Assembly (NCBI GenBank): GCA_023428425.1
Contig: JAEYYP010000118.1
Span: 1 to 6,439 of the forward strand
Origin: Pseudomonadota bacterium
Lineage (GTDB): Bacteria > Pseudomonadota > Alphaproteobacteria > Rhizobiales > Devosiaceae
Reading direction: 5' to 3'
Length of the DNA: 6,439 nt
In this document: piece after piece, positions 1 through 5,203 of the stretch
How positions within the stretch are numbered: the stretch's first letter is position 1
Layout: each line of letters starts with the position of its first letter
Translations under genes and position numbers: made by a program
Notes under the pieces: generated by a model
The model's database searches: none
Told to the model about the DNA's origin: nothing
Seen by the model: the letters and a program-made list of their open reading frames with translations, nothing else

Positions 1-55
1 CCCACAAGGGGCGAGGATGCGCCGGGGCAGGGGCGGCGCATAAACCGCACCGTCG
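1..55 (-). repeat. Hairpin and repeat-like DNA just downstream of the monooxygenase gene
   Basis: This non-coding stretch follows the monooxygenase stop codon on the minus strand. It contains a perfect 8-base inverted repeat, ATGCGCCG at 17-24 and CGGCGCAT at 34-41, with a 9-base G-rich loop. It could end or stabilise the monooxygenase transcript, but no T-run follows on the minus strand, so it is not a classical intrinsic terminator. Bases 1-16 (CCCACAAGGGGCGAGG) look like the edge of a short dispersed repeat of the kind common between alphaproteobacterial genes. That resemblance is from memory and unverified. Confidence 0.4.
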
Positions 56-1834
56 TCAGGTGAGCGGCGGGGCGTAGACCGACGTCGGGATGCCTTCGTA
101 GCGGGCCTTGAGTTGGAGGGCGAGGAACTTGGAAAAGAACCGCGAGAGGGCGAGGTTGCCGCCCTGGAACCAGAGGTTTTGCTGGGCGGTGGGCTTGTAC
201 ATGTTGCGAAGTTCGCCGTGCCAGGGGCCGGGGTCGTTGCGATGGCCGGAGCCGAGGCCCCAGCAGGGGCCGACGGCATCGGCGGTCTGGCGGTCGACGA
301 GTTGGGCGACGACCTCGTGCATCGACTGGAAGCCGGTGGACTGGATGATGGCGTCGGCTTCGATCTGGGTGCCATCGGCGAAGCGGATGCCGGTTGGGGT
401 GAGGGTGTCGATGGGGACGCCGGCCTTCACCTTGATGTCGCCGTTGATGATGAGTTCCGACGCGCCGACATCGACATAGTAGCCGGAGCCGGTGCGGTAG
501 GCCTTCATCATCAGGCCGGTTTCGTCGTCGCCGAAATCGAGAAGGAAACCAGAGGCTTCGAGGCGCTGGTAGAAGTCGGCATCGCGGGCGCGGATCTTCT
601 CGTAGAGGGCGCGCTGGGCCGGGGGCTGCAACGCGAAGGGTGTGGCGGCGGCGATCATGTCGGCCTTGTCGACGTCGATGCCGTCGGCGGTGGCCTGCTC
701 GGAATAGATGTCGAAGGCGAGGTCCATCAGCGTCTCGGAACGGACGACGGTGGTGGGGTTGCGCTGGATCATGGTGACGTCGGCGCCGGCCTCCCAGAGG
801 TCGACCGAGACGTCGTGGCCGGAGCTGGCGGCGCCGATGACGGCGACCTTCTTGCCCTTGAAGCGGCTGCCGTCCGAGTACTGGGAGGAGTGGAGGATTT
901 CGCCCTTGAACTGACCTGCGCCGGGGAGGTCGAGCCACTTCGGCGGGCCGTAGGCACCGGTGGCGAAGACGAGTTGCGCGGGGTGAAGGGTTGATTCCGT
1001 GCCGTTGCGCAAGACATTGACGGTCCAGCGCTTTTCGGTCTTGTTGAAGTGAGCTGAGAGGGCTTCGGAGCCCGTCCAGTAGGTGAGGCCCATGACCTTC
1101 ACGTACATCTCCAGCCAGTCCCCCATCTGGTCCTTGGGGGTGAAGACGGGCCAGTGGGCGGGGAAGGGGATATAAGGCAGGTGGTCGTACCAGACCGGGT
1201 CGTGGAGGACGAGCGAGCGGTAGCGCCTGCGCCAGCTGTCGCCGGGTTTCTCGTTCTTTTCCAGGATGATGGCGGGGACGCCGAGCTGCTTGAGGCGGGC
1301 GCCGAGCATGATGCCGCCCTGGCCACCGCCGATTATGACGACATAAGGCTGCTCGGTGGTGCCGAGGGCGGCTTCCTGCTCGGATTTCAGCTCGAACCAG
1401 GTCTTGCGATTGCGGTCGGCGCCGTGGCTGACGCCCATGGGGCGGGTGAAGCCGGACTTTTCCTCGTGGCCGGTGAGGGATTGGAGCGTGGTGAGGATGG
1501 TGCGGGCCTTGCCACCTTCCAGCCGCACGATGCCTTCGATCTGCCCGGTGGATGAACGGGCCTTGAACCATGCCTGAGTGTCGGAGGGGCGTTTCTCGAC
1601 CCTGCCGATCTCGAAACCGGTCGGGGCGGTGTTGGTGAGCTGGGCGTTCAGCATCGCTTCGATGGCGGGTTTGCCTTCGAGCGTCTTCACGTTCCAGGTG
1701 AAGGCGACGATGTCACGCCAATAGCAGTCGCTGGCGAACAGATCGAGCACGGCGGGAATGTCGCGGGCTTCGAGCGCGGCCGCAAAGCTGGTGAGCCAGG
1801 CCGCGGATTCGGCCTGAGGGGCAGTATCGAGCAT
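56..1834 (-). CDS. Flavin-containing monooxygenase with N-terminal NTF2/SnoaL-like domain
   Basis: The product is a 592-residue FAD- and NAD(P)H-dependent monooxygenase of the CzcO/FMO group, expected in the cytoplasm to insert one oxygen atom from O2 into an N-, S- or carbonyl-containing substrate. Residues about 8-120 look like an NTF2/SnoaL-type cone fold. The FAD Rossmann motif GGGQGG is at 169-174 with the ribose-binding acid E192, followed by GDSWRRRY (198-205). The FMO/Baeyer-Villiger fingerprint F-x-G-x3-H-x3-Y spans 309-319. A second, NADPH-binding nucleotide motif GAASSG is at 334-339 with R358 suitably placed for the 2'-phosphate. ATG (291-293) and STGF (499-502) are further conserved FMO-type patches. 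The start at 1834 was chosen because AGGGA lies 6 bases upstream; the frame stays open to 1981 but only through repeat DNA. It lies downstream of the rpiR-type gene on the same strand and may be co-transcribed with it. FMO versus Baeyer-Villiger activity and the substrate are unknown. Confidence 0.9.
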   Translation of the reverse strand: MLDTAPQAESAAWLTSFAAALEARDIPAVLDLFASDCYWRDIVAFTWNVKTLEGKPAIEAMLNAQLTNTAPTGFEIGRVEKRPSDTQAWFKARSSTGQIEGIVRLEGGKARTILTTLQSLTGHEEKSGFTRPMGVSHGADRNRKTWFELKSEQEAALGTTEQPYVVIIGGGQGGIMLGARLKQLGVPAIILEKNEKPGDSWRRRYRSLVLHDPVWYDHLPYIPFPAHWPVFTPKDQMGDWLEMYVKVMGLTYWTGSEALSAHFNKTEKRWTVNVLRNGTESTLHPAQLVFATGAYGPPKWLDLPGAGQFKGEILHSSQYSDGSRFKGKKVAVIGAASSGHDVSVDLWEAGADVTMIQRNPTTVVRSETLMDLAFDIYSEQATADGIDVDKADMIAAATPFALQPPAQRALYEKIRARDADFYQRLEASGFLLDFGDDETGLMMKAYRTGSGYYVDVGASELIINGDIKVKAGVPIDTLTPTGIRFADGTQIEADAIIQSTGFQSMHEVVAQLVDRQTADAVGPCWGLGSGHRNDPGPWHGELRNMYKPTAQQNLWFQGGNLALSRFFSKFLALQLKARYEGIPTSVYAPPLT

Positions 1835-1920
1835 GGTCAGTCCCTGTTGGCGCCGGCACAGTATTGCCGGGAAGTCTGGTGCAGGCTCTGGAGCGGACGG
1901 GAGGTCGCGGTGTATGTGGC
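1835..1920. other. Leader region of the monooxygenase gene
   Basis: This is part of the 187-base gap between the two minus-strand genes. The ribosome binding site of the monooxygenase (AGGGA on the minus strand, 1841-1845) is here. No convincing -35/-10 pair was found for a separate monooxygenase promoter, which is compatible with read-through from the regulator gene but does not prove it. Confidence 0.4.
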
Positions 1921-1971
1921 CGCCCCCTCCACCAGCTTCGCTGGTCCCCCTCCCCCGCTGCGCGGTGGAGG
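1921..1971. repeat. Nested palindromic intergenic repeat (REP-like)
   Basis: Three inverted repeats are nested here. ACCAGC (1931-1936) pairs with GCTGGT (1940-1945) across a TTC loop. CCGC (1955-1958) pairs with GCGG (1962-1965). Alternatively CCTCCACC (1926-1933) pairs with GGTGGAGG (1964-1971), closing a larger structure. C-rich runs flank the stems. The layout is that of short, non-coding, dispersed intergenic repeats of GC-rich alphaproteobacteria. As RNA it would fold between the regulator and monooxygenase parts of a shared transcript, where it could weaken read-through or protect the upstream message. Confidence 0.6.
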
Positions 1972-2021
1972 ACCACCGCACCGGCAGTGCTTTGCCATGT
2001 GCGATTGCCTTTCTGTGCCCG

Positions 2022-2927
2022 TCAGTCGCCGAGCGGCTCGAGCTCCTTGCCCTTGCGGTGGGCCAGCACGTTGTATTTAACCCGGCGCAGGTTCTCGAGC
2101 GCGGGGGCGCCGAGCCGGTAGCCGGCGGCGACGGAGATGAGGTCGACGATGGCGAGGAAGGCGAAGCGCGAGGCGGTCGGCTTCATCGTATCGGGGTATT
2201 CGGGGATGTCGACCGTCAGCTTGACGTCGCAGACCTTGGTCAGCTCGGTGTCGGGCGCGGTGATGCAGATGGTGTTGGCGCGGTAGTGCCGGGCGAGGGC
2301 TACGGCCTCGATGACTTCGCTGGTGCGGCCGGTGGCCGAGATGGCGATGACGAGATCGCCCGGCTTCAGGGTCGAGGCCTTCATCCGCATGACATAGGGG
2401 TCGGAATGCGAGGCGACGGCGATGCCGTAGCGGAAGAGGCGCTGCTCGGTTTCGAAAGCGAGCGAGGCGGATGAACCGCCAAGGCCGAAGACCGCGACCT
2501 GATGGGCGCTGGCGATGAGCTCGGCAGCCTTCACCACATCGGCCGGGGAAACCTGGCGCTCGACGGCGGCGAGCGCGTTACGGGCTTCGCCGAAGACGAC
2601 GTTCCACAGCGGTGAGCCGGCTTCGTCGGAAACCGGGGGCAGGGGCGTACTGAAGTAGAGGCGGCCGACGACGACCGACTGGGCGAGTTTGAGCTTGAAG
2701 TCGCGGACGCCGTCGCAGCCGATGGCGCGACAGAAGCGGGTGACGGTCGGCTCGCTGACATCGGCGCGGCGGGCGATCTCGGCGTTGGAAGCATCGACGG
2801 CGAATGCGACGTCGGCAAGGACGACATCGGCGACGCGGCGCTCGGCGGGCCGCAGGTCGGGGTAGCTGTCCTTGATCTGCGACAGGATGTCGGGGAGGGG
2901 GTGGTCGGGCGAGGTAGCGTCGGTCAA
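2022..2927 (-). CDS. RpiR/MurR-family transcriptional regulator (HTH plus SIS domain)
   Basis: The product is a DNA-binding regulator of the RpiR/HexR family, about 301 residues from the start chosen here (family usual about 280-300). The N-terminal helical HTH domain begins with the family pattern PDILSQIKDSYPDLRPAERR and carries the HTH core NAEIARRADVSEPTVTRFCR at about residues 48-67. The SIS sugar-phosphate-type sensor domain occupies about 125-270, with GLGGSSASL (about 148-156) and ISATGRTSEV (about 196-205) as ligand-loop motifs. The start is uncertain. TTG at 2927 has GGAGAG 7 bases upstream, the best ribosome binding site seen. ATGs at 2969, 2990 and 3029 are in frame but lack good sites. 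The ATG at 3071 would lie upstream of the proposed transcription start. The gene is divergent from the ABC importer operon, so it probably controls that operon and itself. Most characterised relatives sense phosphosugars; the ligand here is unknown. Confidence 0.9.
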   Translation of the reverse strand: MTDATSPDHPLPDILSQIKDSYPDLRPAERRVADVVLADVAFAVDASNAEIARRADVSEPTVTRFCRAIGCDGVRDFKLKLAQSVVVGRLYFSTPLPPVSDEAGSPLWNVVFGEARNALAAVERQVSPADVVKAAELIASAHQVAVFGLGGSSASLAFETEQRLFRYGIAVASHSDPYVMRMKASTLKPGDLVIAISATGRTSEVIEAVALARHYRANTICITAPDTELTKVCDVKLTVDIPEYPDTMKPTASRFAFLAIVDLISVAAGYRLGAPALENLRRVKYNVLAHRKGKELEPLGD

Positions 2928-3049
2928 TAGGGGGCTCTCCGGCAATGCGGCCGGAAAGGCTTCTACCATGTTCGACGCCACTCGCTTCATGCCGAAAACC
3001 GGCTGTCCCCCGACCGTTCTTACGGCCATTGATCCACAGTTTGGTGCGA

Positions 3050-3078
3050 AATATGTAGGAAAGTTACACACTTTGCAA
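3050..3078 (-). promoter_or_regulatory. Candidate sigma70-type promoter of the RpiR-type regulator
   Basis: On the minus strand TTGCAA (3078-3073) is separated by 17 bases from CATATT (3055-3050), matching a -35/-10 pair with the preferred spacing; each box has about four of six consensus bases. Transcription would start near 3043, which excludes the ATG at 3071 as the regulator's start. Operator 1 lies in the spacer and touches the -10 box, as expected for autorepression. Confidence 0.45.
3054..3068. promoter_or_regulatory. Candidate RpiR-type operator 1
   Basis: The 15-base site TGTAGGAAAGTTACA has TGTA and TACA half-sites separated by 7 bases, the architecture known for HexR, an RpiR-family regulator (roughly TGTAAT-N3-ATTACA). 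The flanking 18-base version (3054-3071) matches the one at 3151-3168 at 15 of 18 positions in the same orientation. It overlaps the candidate regulator promoter. Assignment to the adjacent RpiR protein is inference. Confidence 0.55.
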
Positions 3079-3139
3079 CAGCTAGAATGCCCGGTTTCTG
3101 GGCGATCTTGATGTAATCGGTTTCATGTATGACGCTCGC

Positions 3140-3167
3140 TTGACAGTCGAAGTAGGATAGTTACAGA
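3140..3167 (+). promoter_or_regulatory. Candidate sigma70-type promoter of the ABC operon
   Basis: A perfect TTGACA -35 box is at 3140-3145. The best -10 at suitable spacing is TACAGA (3162-3167, 16-base spacer), which is weak with three of six consensus matches. A weak -10 could indicate a need for activation or a slightly different box choice. Operator 2 fills the spacer and overlaps the -10 box, so a bound regulator would block RNA polymerase. Confidence 0.45.
3151..3165. promoter_or_regulatory. Candidate RpiR-type operator 2
   Basis: The site AGTAGGATAGTTACA is the second copy of the motif at 3054-3068. It keeps the GTA-N7-TAC symmetry and the core GTAGGA-W-AGTTACA. Its centre is 97 bases from that of operator 1. 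It lies inside the candidate ABC operon promoter. Confidence 0.55.
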
Positions 3168-3177
3168 CTGATGTTGG

Positions 3178-3211
3178 CCTGAAGGACAGGGACGCGGAAG
3201 CGACCTTCGGG
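3178..3211 (+). other. Hairpin in the ABC operon leader
   Basis: CCTGAAGG (3178-3185) can pair with CCTTCGGG (3204-3211), giving an 8-pair stem with one G-U pair and an 18-base loop, upstream of the ATPase ribosome binding site. I see no TPP or FMN riboswitch consensus in the leader and no terminator T-run. It may be incidental. Confidence 0.25.
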
Positions 3212-3251
3212 CGGGGAACCTTACCCAGTTTGCGAGGGACGATTGAACGCA

Positions 3252-4067
3252 ATGGGTTCGCTTGAGCCGAAGCTCGGGGTGCGTGCGGCGACCAAGGTCT
3301 ACCAGACCGGGTCGGGCGACCTGCTGGCGCTGGACCGGTGCACACTCGACATCGGCGCAGGCGAGATCGTTTCGGTGGTCGGGCCGTCGGGCAGCGGCAA
3401 GACGACCTTGCTCTGGGCCATGTCGGGGCTGCACGGGCTGACTTCGGGCGAGGTGCTGCTCGACGGCAAGGTGATCAAGGGGCCCAACCCGCAGATCGGC
3501 ATGGTCTTCCAGGAAGCGAACCTGCTGCCGTGGCGGAACATCTACGCCAATATCCGCTTCCCCTTCGAGATCAAGGGCGAAAAGCCTGACGAAGCGTGGA
3601 TAGCGAGCCTGATGCATCGCGTCGGGCTCGATGGGTTTGGCAGGAAGATGCCGCGCGAACTGTCGGGCGGCATGCAGCAGCGCGTGGCGCTGGTGCGGGC
3701 GCTGTCGTTCAAGCCATCGGTGCTGCTGATGGACGAGCCGTTCGGCGCGCTGGACGCCTTCACCCGCGAGGAAATGAACCACCTGGTCGAGGAGATCTAC
3801 CTCGATACGCGGACGACGATCGTCCTCATCACCCACTCGATCGAGGAGGCGATTTTCCTCTCGGACCGGATCGTGGTGATGAGCGCGCGGCCGGGGCGGA
3901 TCGCGCACCTGCATGATGTGCCGTTTCCGCGGCCACGGTCGATGGACATTATGTCGACCAAGGAGGTGTTCGACCTCACCAACACGATCAAGCGCGAAAT
4001 CGTCGGCGACCAGCAGTCGAAGGCGCGCATCGCGCAGCGACCGGCCGTCGCGGCTTCGGCAAACTGA
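3252..4067 (+). CDS. NitT/TauT-type ABC transporter ATP-binding protein
   Basis: This is the cytoplasmic ATPase that powers import through the adjacent permease, related to SsuB, TauB and NrtD; about 271 residues, a normal length. Counting from the in-frame TTG at 3243 as residue 1, all nucleotide-binding motifs are intact: Walker A GPSGSGKT (47-54), Q-loop Q90, signature LSGGMQQR (140-147), Walker B VLLMDEP (160-166) followed by the D-loop FGALD, and switch histidine H198. The stretch NLLPWRN just after the Q-loop and GALDAFTR are typical of this subfamily. Start choice is open: ATG at 3252 has GAGGGA 12 bases upstream, while TTG at 3243 sits only 3-5 bases from the same site; the two differ by three residues. 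It is the first gene of the plus-strand operon, and the permease begins 8 bases after its stop. The substrate cannot be told from the ATPase. Confidence 0.95.
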   Translation: MGSLEPKLGVRAATKVYQTGSGDLLALDRCTLDIGAGEIVSVVGPSGSGKTTLLWAMSGLHGLTSGEVLLDGKVIKGPNPQIGMVFQEANLLPWRNIYANIRFPFEIKGEKPDEAWIASLMHRVGLDGFGRKMPRELSGGMQQRVALVRALSFKPSVLLMDEPFGALDAFTREEMNHLVEEIYLDTRTTIVLITHSIEEAIFLSDRIVVMSARPGRIAHLHDVPFPRPRSMDIMSTKEVFDLTNTIKREIVGDQQSKARIAQRPAVAASAN

Positions 4068-4075
4068 GGCAGGCG

Positions 4076-4921
4076 ATGAGCAATTCGGACGCCATTCCCG
4101 AGTTCGGCAAGGCCAGCGCTGGCAGCGGCGAGGTCGGGGTCACCAACATGTCGGCGCTGACGGCCGGACCGGGGATAAGCTCGTTGCGCGACGTGGCGAT
4201 CATCGCGCTCGTCGCGGTGGTAGTGATCGGCGGCATCGAACTGCTGCTCAACATTTTCGCGGTGCCGCAATATGTGCTCCCCAAGCCAAGCGAGATCGGC
4301 GTGGCGCTGGTCACCGACTTCTGGTTCATCCTGCCGCACCTGGGGCACACGCTGGTCGAACTGTTCTCGGGCTTCGGCATCGGGGCGCTGGTGGGGCTGA
4401 TCCTCGCGGCGGTGATCACGCAGTTCCCCTTCGTCGAGAAGATCATCACGCCCTACATCCTGCTGCTGGTGACGACGCCGATGCTGGCGCTGGTGCCGCT
4501 GCTGATCCTGCGCTTCGGCTTCGGATACGAGCCGCGCATCATCGCGGTGGCGCTCGCCTCCGGACCGATGGTGATGATCAACGCCGCGACCGGCTTCCGC
4601 CGGGTGGACAGCGGCAAAATTGCGCTGGCGCGGTCGTATGGCGCCTCGACGCTGCAGATCTTCTGGAAGGTGCGGGCGCCGATGGCGCTGCCGATGATCT
4701 TCGTCGGGCTGATGGTGGGCTCGATCTTCGGGCTGCTGACGGCGGTGGGGGCCGAGATGGTCGGTGGCGGGTTCGGGCTCGGCAACCGGCTGACCTCGTA
4801 CTCGTCTATGATCCAGATGCCGCAGTTCTTCGCGGTGGTGCTGATCCTCTCGATCCTCGGCATCCTGATCTACGTGCTGTTCTTCCTGCTGGGGAAGAAG
4901 TTCGCGAGCTGGGAGGCGTAG
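4076..4921 (+). CDS. NitT/TauT-type ABC transporter permease
   Basis: This is an inner-membrane permease of the binding-protein-dependent family (SsuC/TauC/NrtB group), 281 residues, forming a homodimeric channel with two ATPase subunits. After a soluble N-terminal extension of about 38 residues, hydrophobic segments lie near 40-63, 99-118, 122-148, 153-172, 206-228 and 250-272, giving six spans. The EAA-type cytoplasmic loop that docks on the ATPase is at about 184-205 (ARSYGASTLQ, then the basic/proline end RAPMALP). QYVLPKPSEI (65-74) and LTAVGAEMVGGGFGLGN (221-237) match conserved patches of the family. ATG at 4076 follows the ATPase stop by 8 bases, with the purine-rich AGGCAGG just before it, so the two are translated from one message. 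The nearby internal ATG (4148) would shorten only the N-terminal extension. Confidence 0.95.
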   Translation: MSNSDAIPEFGKASAGSGEVGVTNMSALTAGPGISSLRDVAIIALVAVVVIGGIELLLNIFAVPQYVLPKPSEIGVALVTDFWFILPHLGHTLVELFSGFGIGALVGLILAAVITQFPFVEKIITPYILLLVTTPMLALVPLLILRFGFGYEPRIIAVALASGPMVMINAATGFRRVDSGKIALARSYGASTLQIFWKVRAPMALPMIFVGLMVGSIFGLLTAVGAEMVGGGFGLGNRLTSYSSMIQMPQFFAVVLILSILGILIYVLFFLLGKKFASWEA

Positions 4922-4954
4922 CAGGGACTGGGGGGCCCGGGACGGCCCCCTCGC

Positions 4955-4981
4955 GGCCATTCGAGCGTAGCTCTCATGGCC
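4955..4981. repeat. Long imperfect hairpin within the intergenic repeat
   Basis: GGCCAT (4955-4960) pairs with ATGGCC (4976-4981), and inside it GAGC (4963-4966) pairs with GCTC (4970-4973) around a GTA loop, with a small symmetric TC/TC internal loop. Ten pairs in 27 bases is far beyond chance for a local fold. As RNA it could shield the 3' end of the permease message from exonucleases. No T-run follows. Confidence 0.6.
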
Positions 4982-4993
4982 TTCTCGCCTAAA

Positions 4994-5012
4994 ATCGCTC
5001 CACTGGAGCGAT
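4994..5012. repeat. Perfect 8-base-pair hairpin within the intergenic repeat
   Basis: ATCGCTCC (4994-5001) and GGAGCGAT (5005-5012) form a perfect stem with a three-base ACT loop, preceded by AAA. It has the shape of a bidirectional terminator that lost its tail, or of a dispersed repeat unit. Placed between permease and binding-protein genes, it could set their relative expression. Confidence 0.6.
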
Positions 5013-5203
5013 CTTGCCGGTGGCACGGCTCAAAGTCCCCCATGAGGGGGGGAGGTGAAGAAAGAGCGGTGTTGCCGCGATTGGTTTGACTACGCGGGCC
5101 GGGGGTATTCGGCACGTGGACGTGCAGCGGGGTGGGGTGGCGAGGGAAAACGATCGCCCGGCTCCAAGGGACCTAGAAACGAACCATCACACAGGGGACT
5201 GAC

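Larger units (their letters stand above)
2928..3242. promoter_or_regulatory. Divergent regulatory region between the regulator and the ABC operon
   Basis: This 315-base region separates the two divergent transcription units if the regulator starts at 2927. The part around 3050-3170 is clearly more AT-rich than its surroundings and holds two back-to-back candidate promoters and two matching operators, listed separately. Bases 2928-3045 would be the regulator's 5' leader, or partly coding if an upstream ATG is used. Bases 3170-3242 would be the ABC operon leader. Confidence 0.7.
4922..5203. repeat. Hairpin-rich repeat island between permease and binding-protein genes
   Basis: No gene is supported in these 282 bases. 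From about 4931 to 5055 the DNA is a chain of inverted repeats (two strong ones listed separately), plus TGCC-GGT-GGCA (5015-5025) and a CCCCC/GGGGG pair around ATG (5037-5050). GCACGT-GG-ACGTGC is a further palindrome at 5112-5125. The composition is that of composite alphaproteobacterial intergenic repeats. A CAGGGACTG at 4922-4930 nearly repeats as CAGGGGACTG at 5192-5201, just before the binding-protein start. I saw no convincing promoter here, although the gap is long enough for one. Confidence 0.6.

Noticed and set aside
113..994. Plus-strand open frame of 293 codons opposite the monooxygenase
   Set aside because: The translation is Gly/Ala/Val/Asp-rich and low in complexity, while the minus-strand frame has complete FAD and NADPH motifs.
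1835..1981. N-terminal extension of the monooxygenase to an ATG at 1981
   Set aside because: The extra 49 residues are encoded by repeat DNA and are Gly/Pro/Arg-rich. The ATG at 1834 has a proper ribosome binding site.
3169..3251. Possible riboswitch in the ABC operon leader, suggested by the similarity of the importer to thiamine-precursor transporters
   Set aside because: The conserved TPP elements (such as CTGAGA) and FMN elements are absent. Only one modest hairpin is visible.
3797..5026. Long minus-strand open frame of 409 codons opposite the ATPase and permease genes
   Set aside because: The translation is rich in Arg, His, Asp and Gln with no recognisable fold, and it lies opposite two well-supported ABC genes. 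It is a shadow frame of GC-biased codons.
5112..5125. Palindrome GCACGT-GG-ACGTGC as an operator for the binding-protein gene
   Set aside because: It stands alone without a supporting promoter, has no second copy in the window and lies at the edge of repeat DNA.
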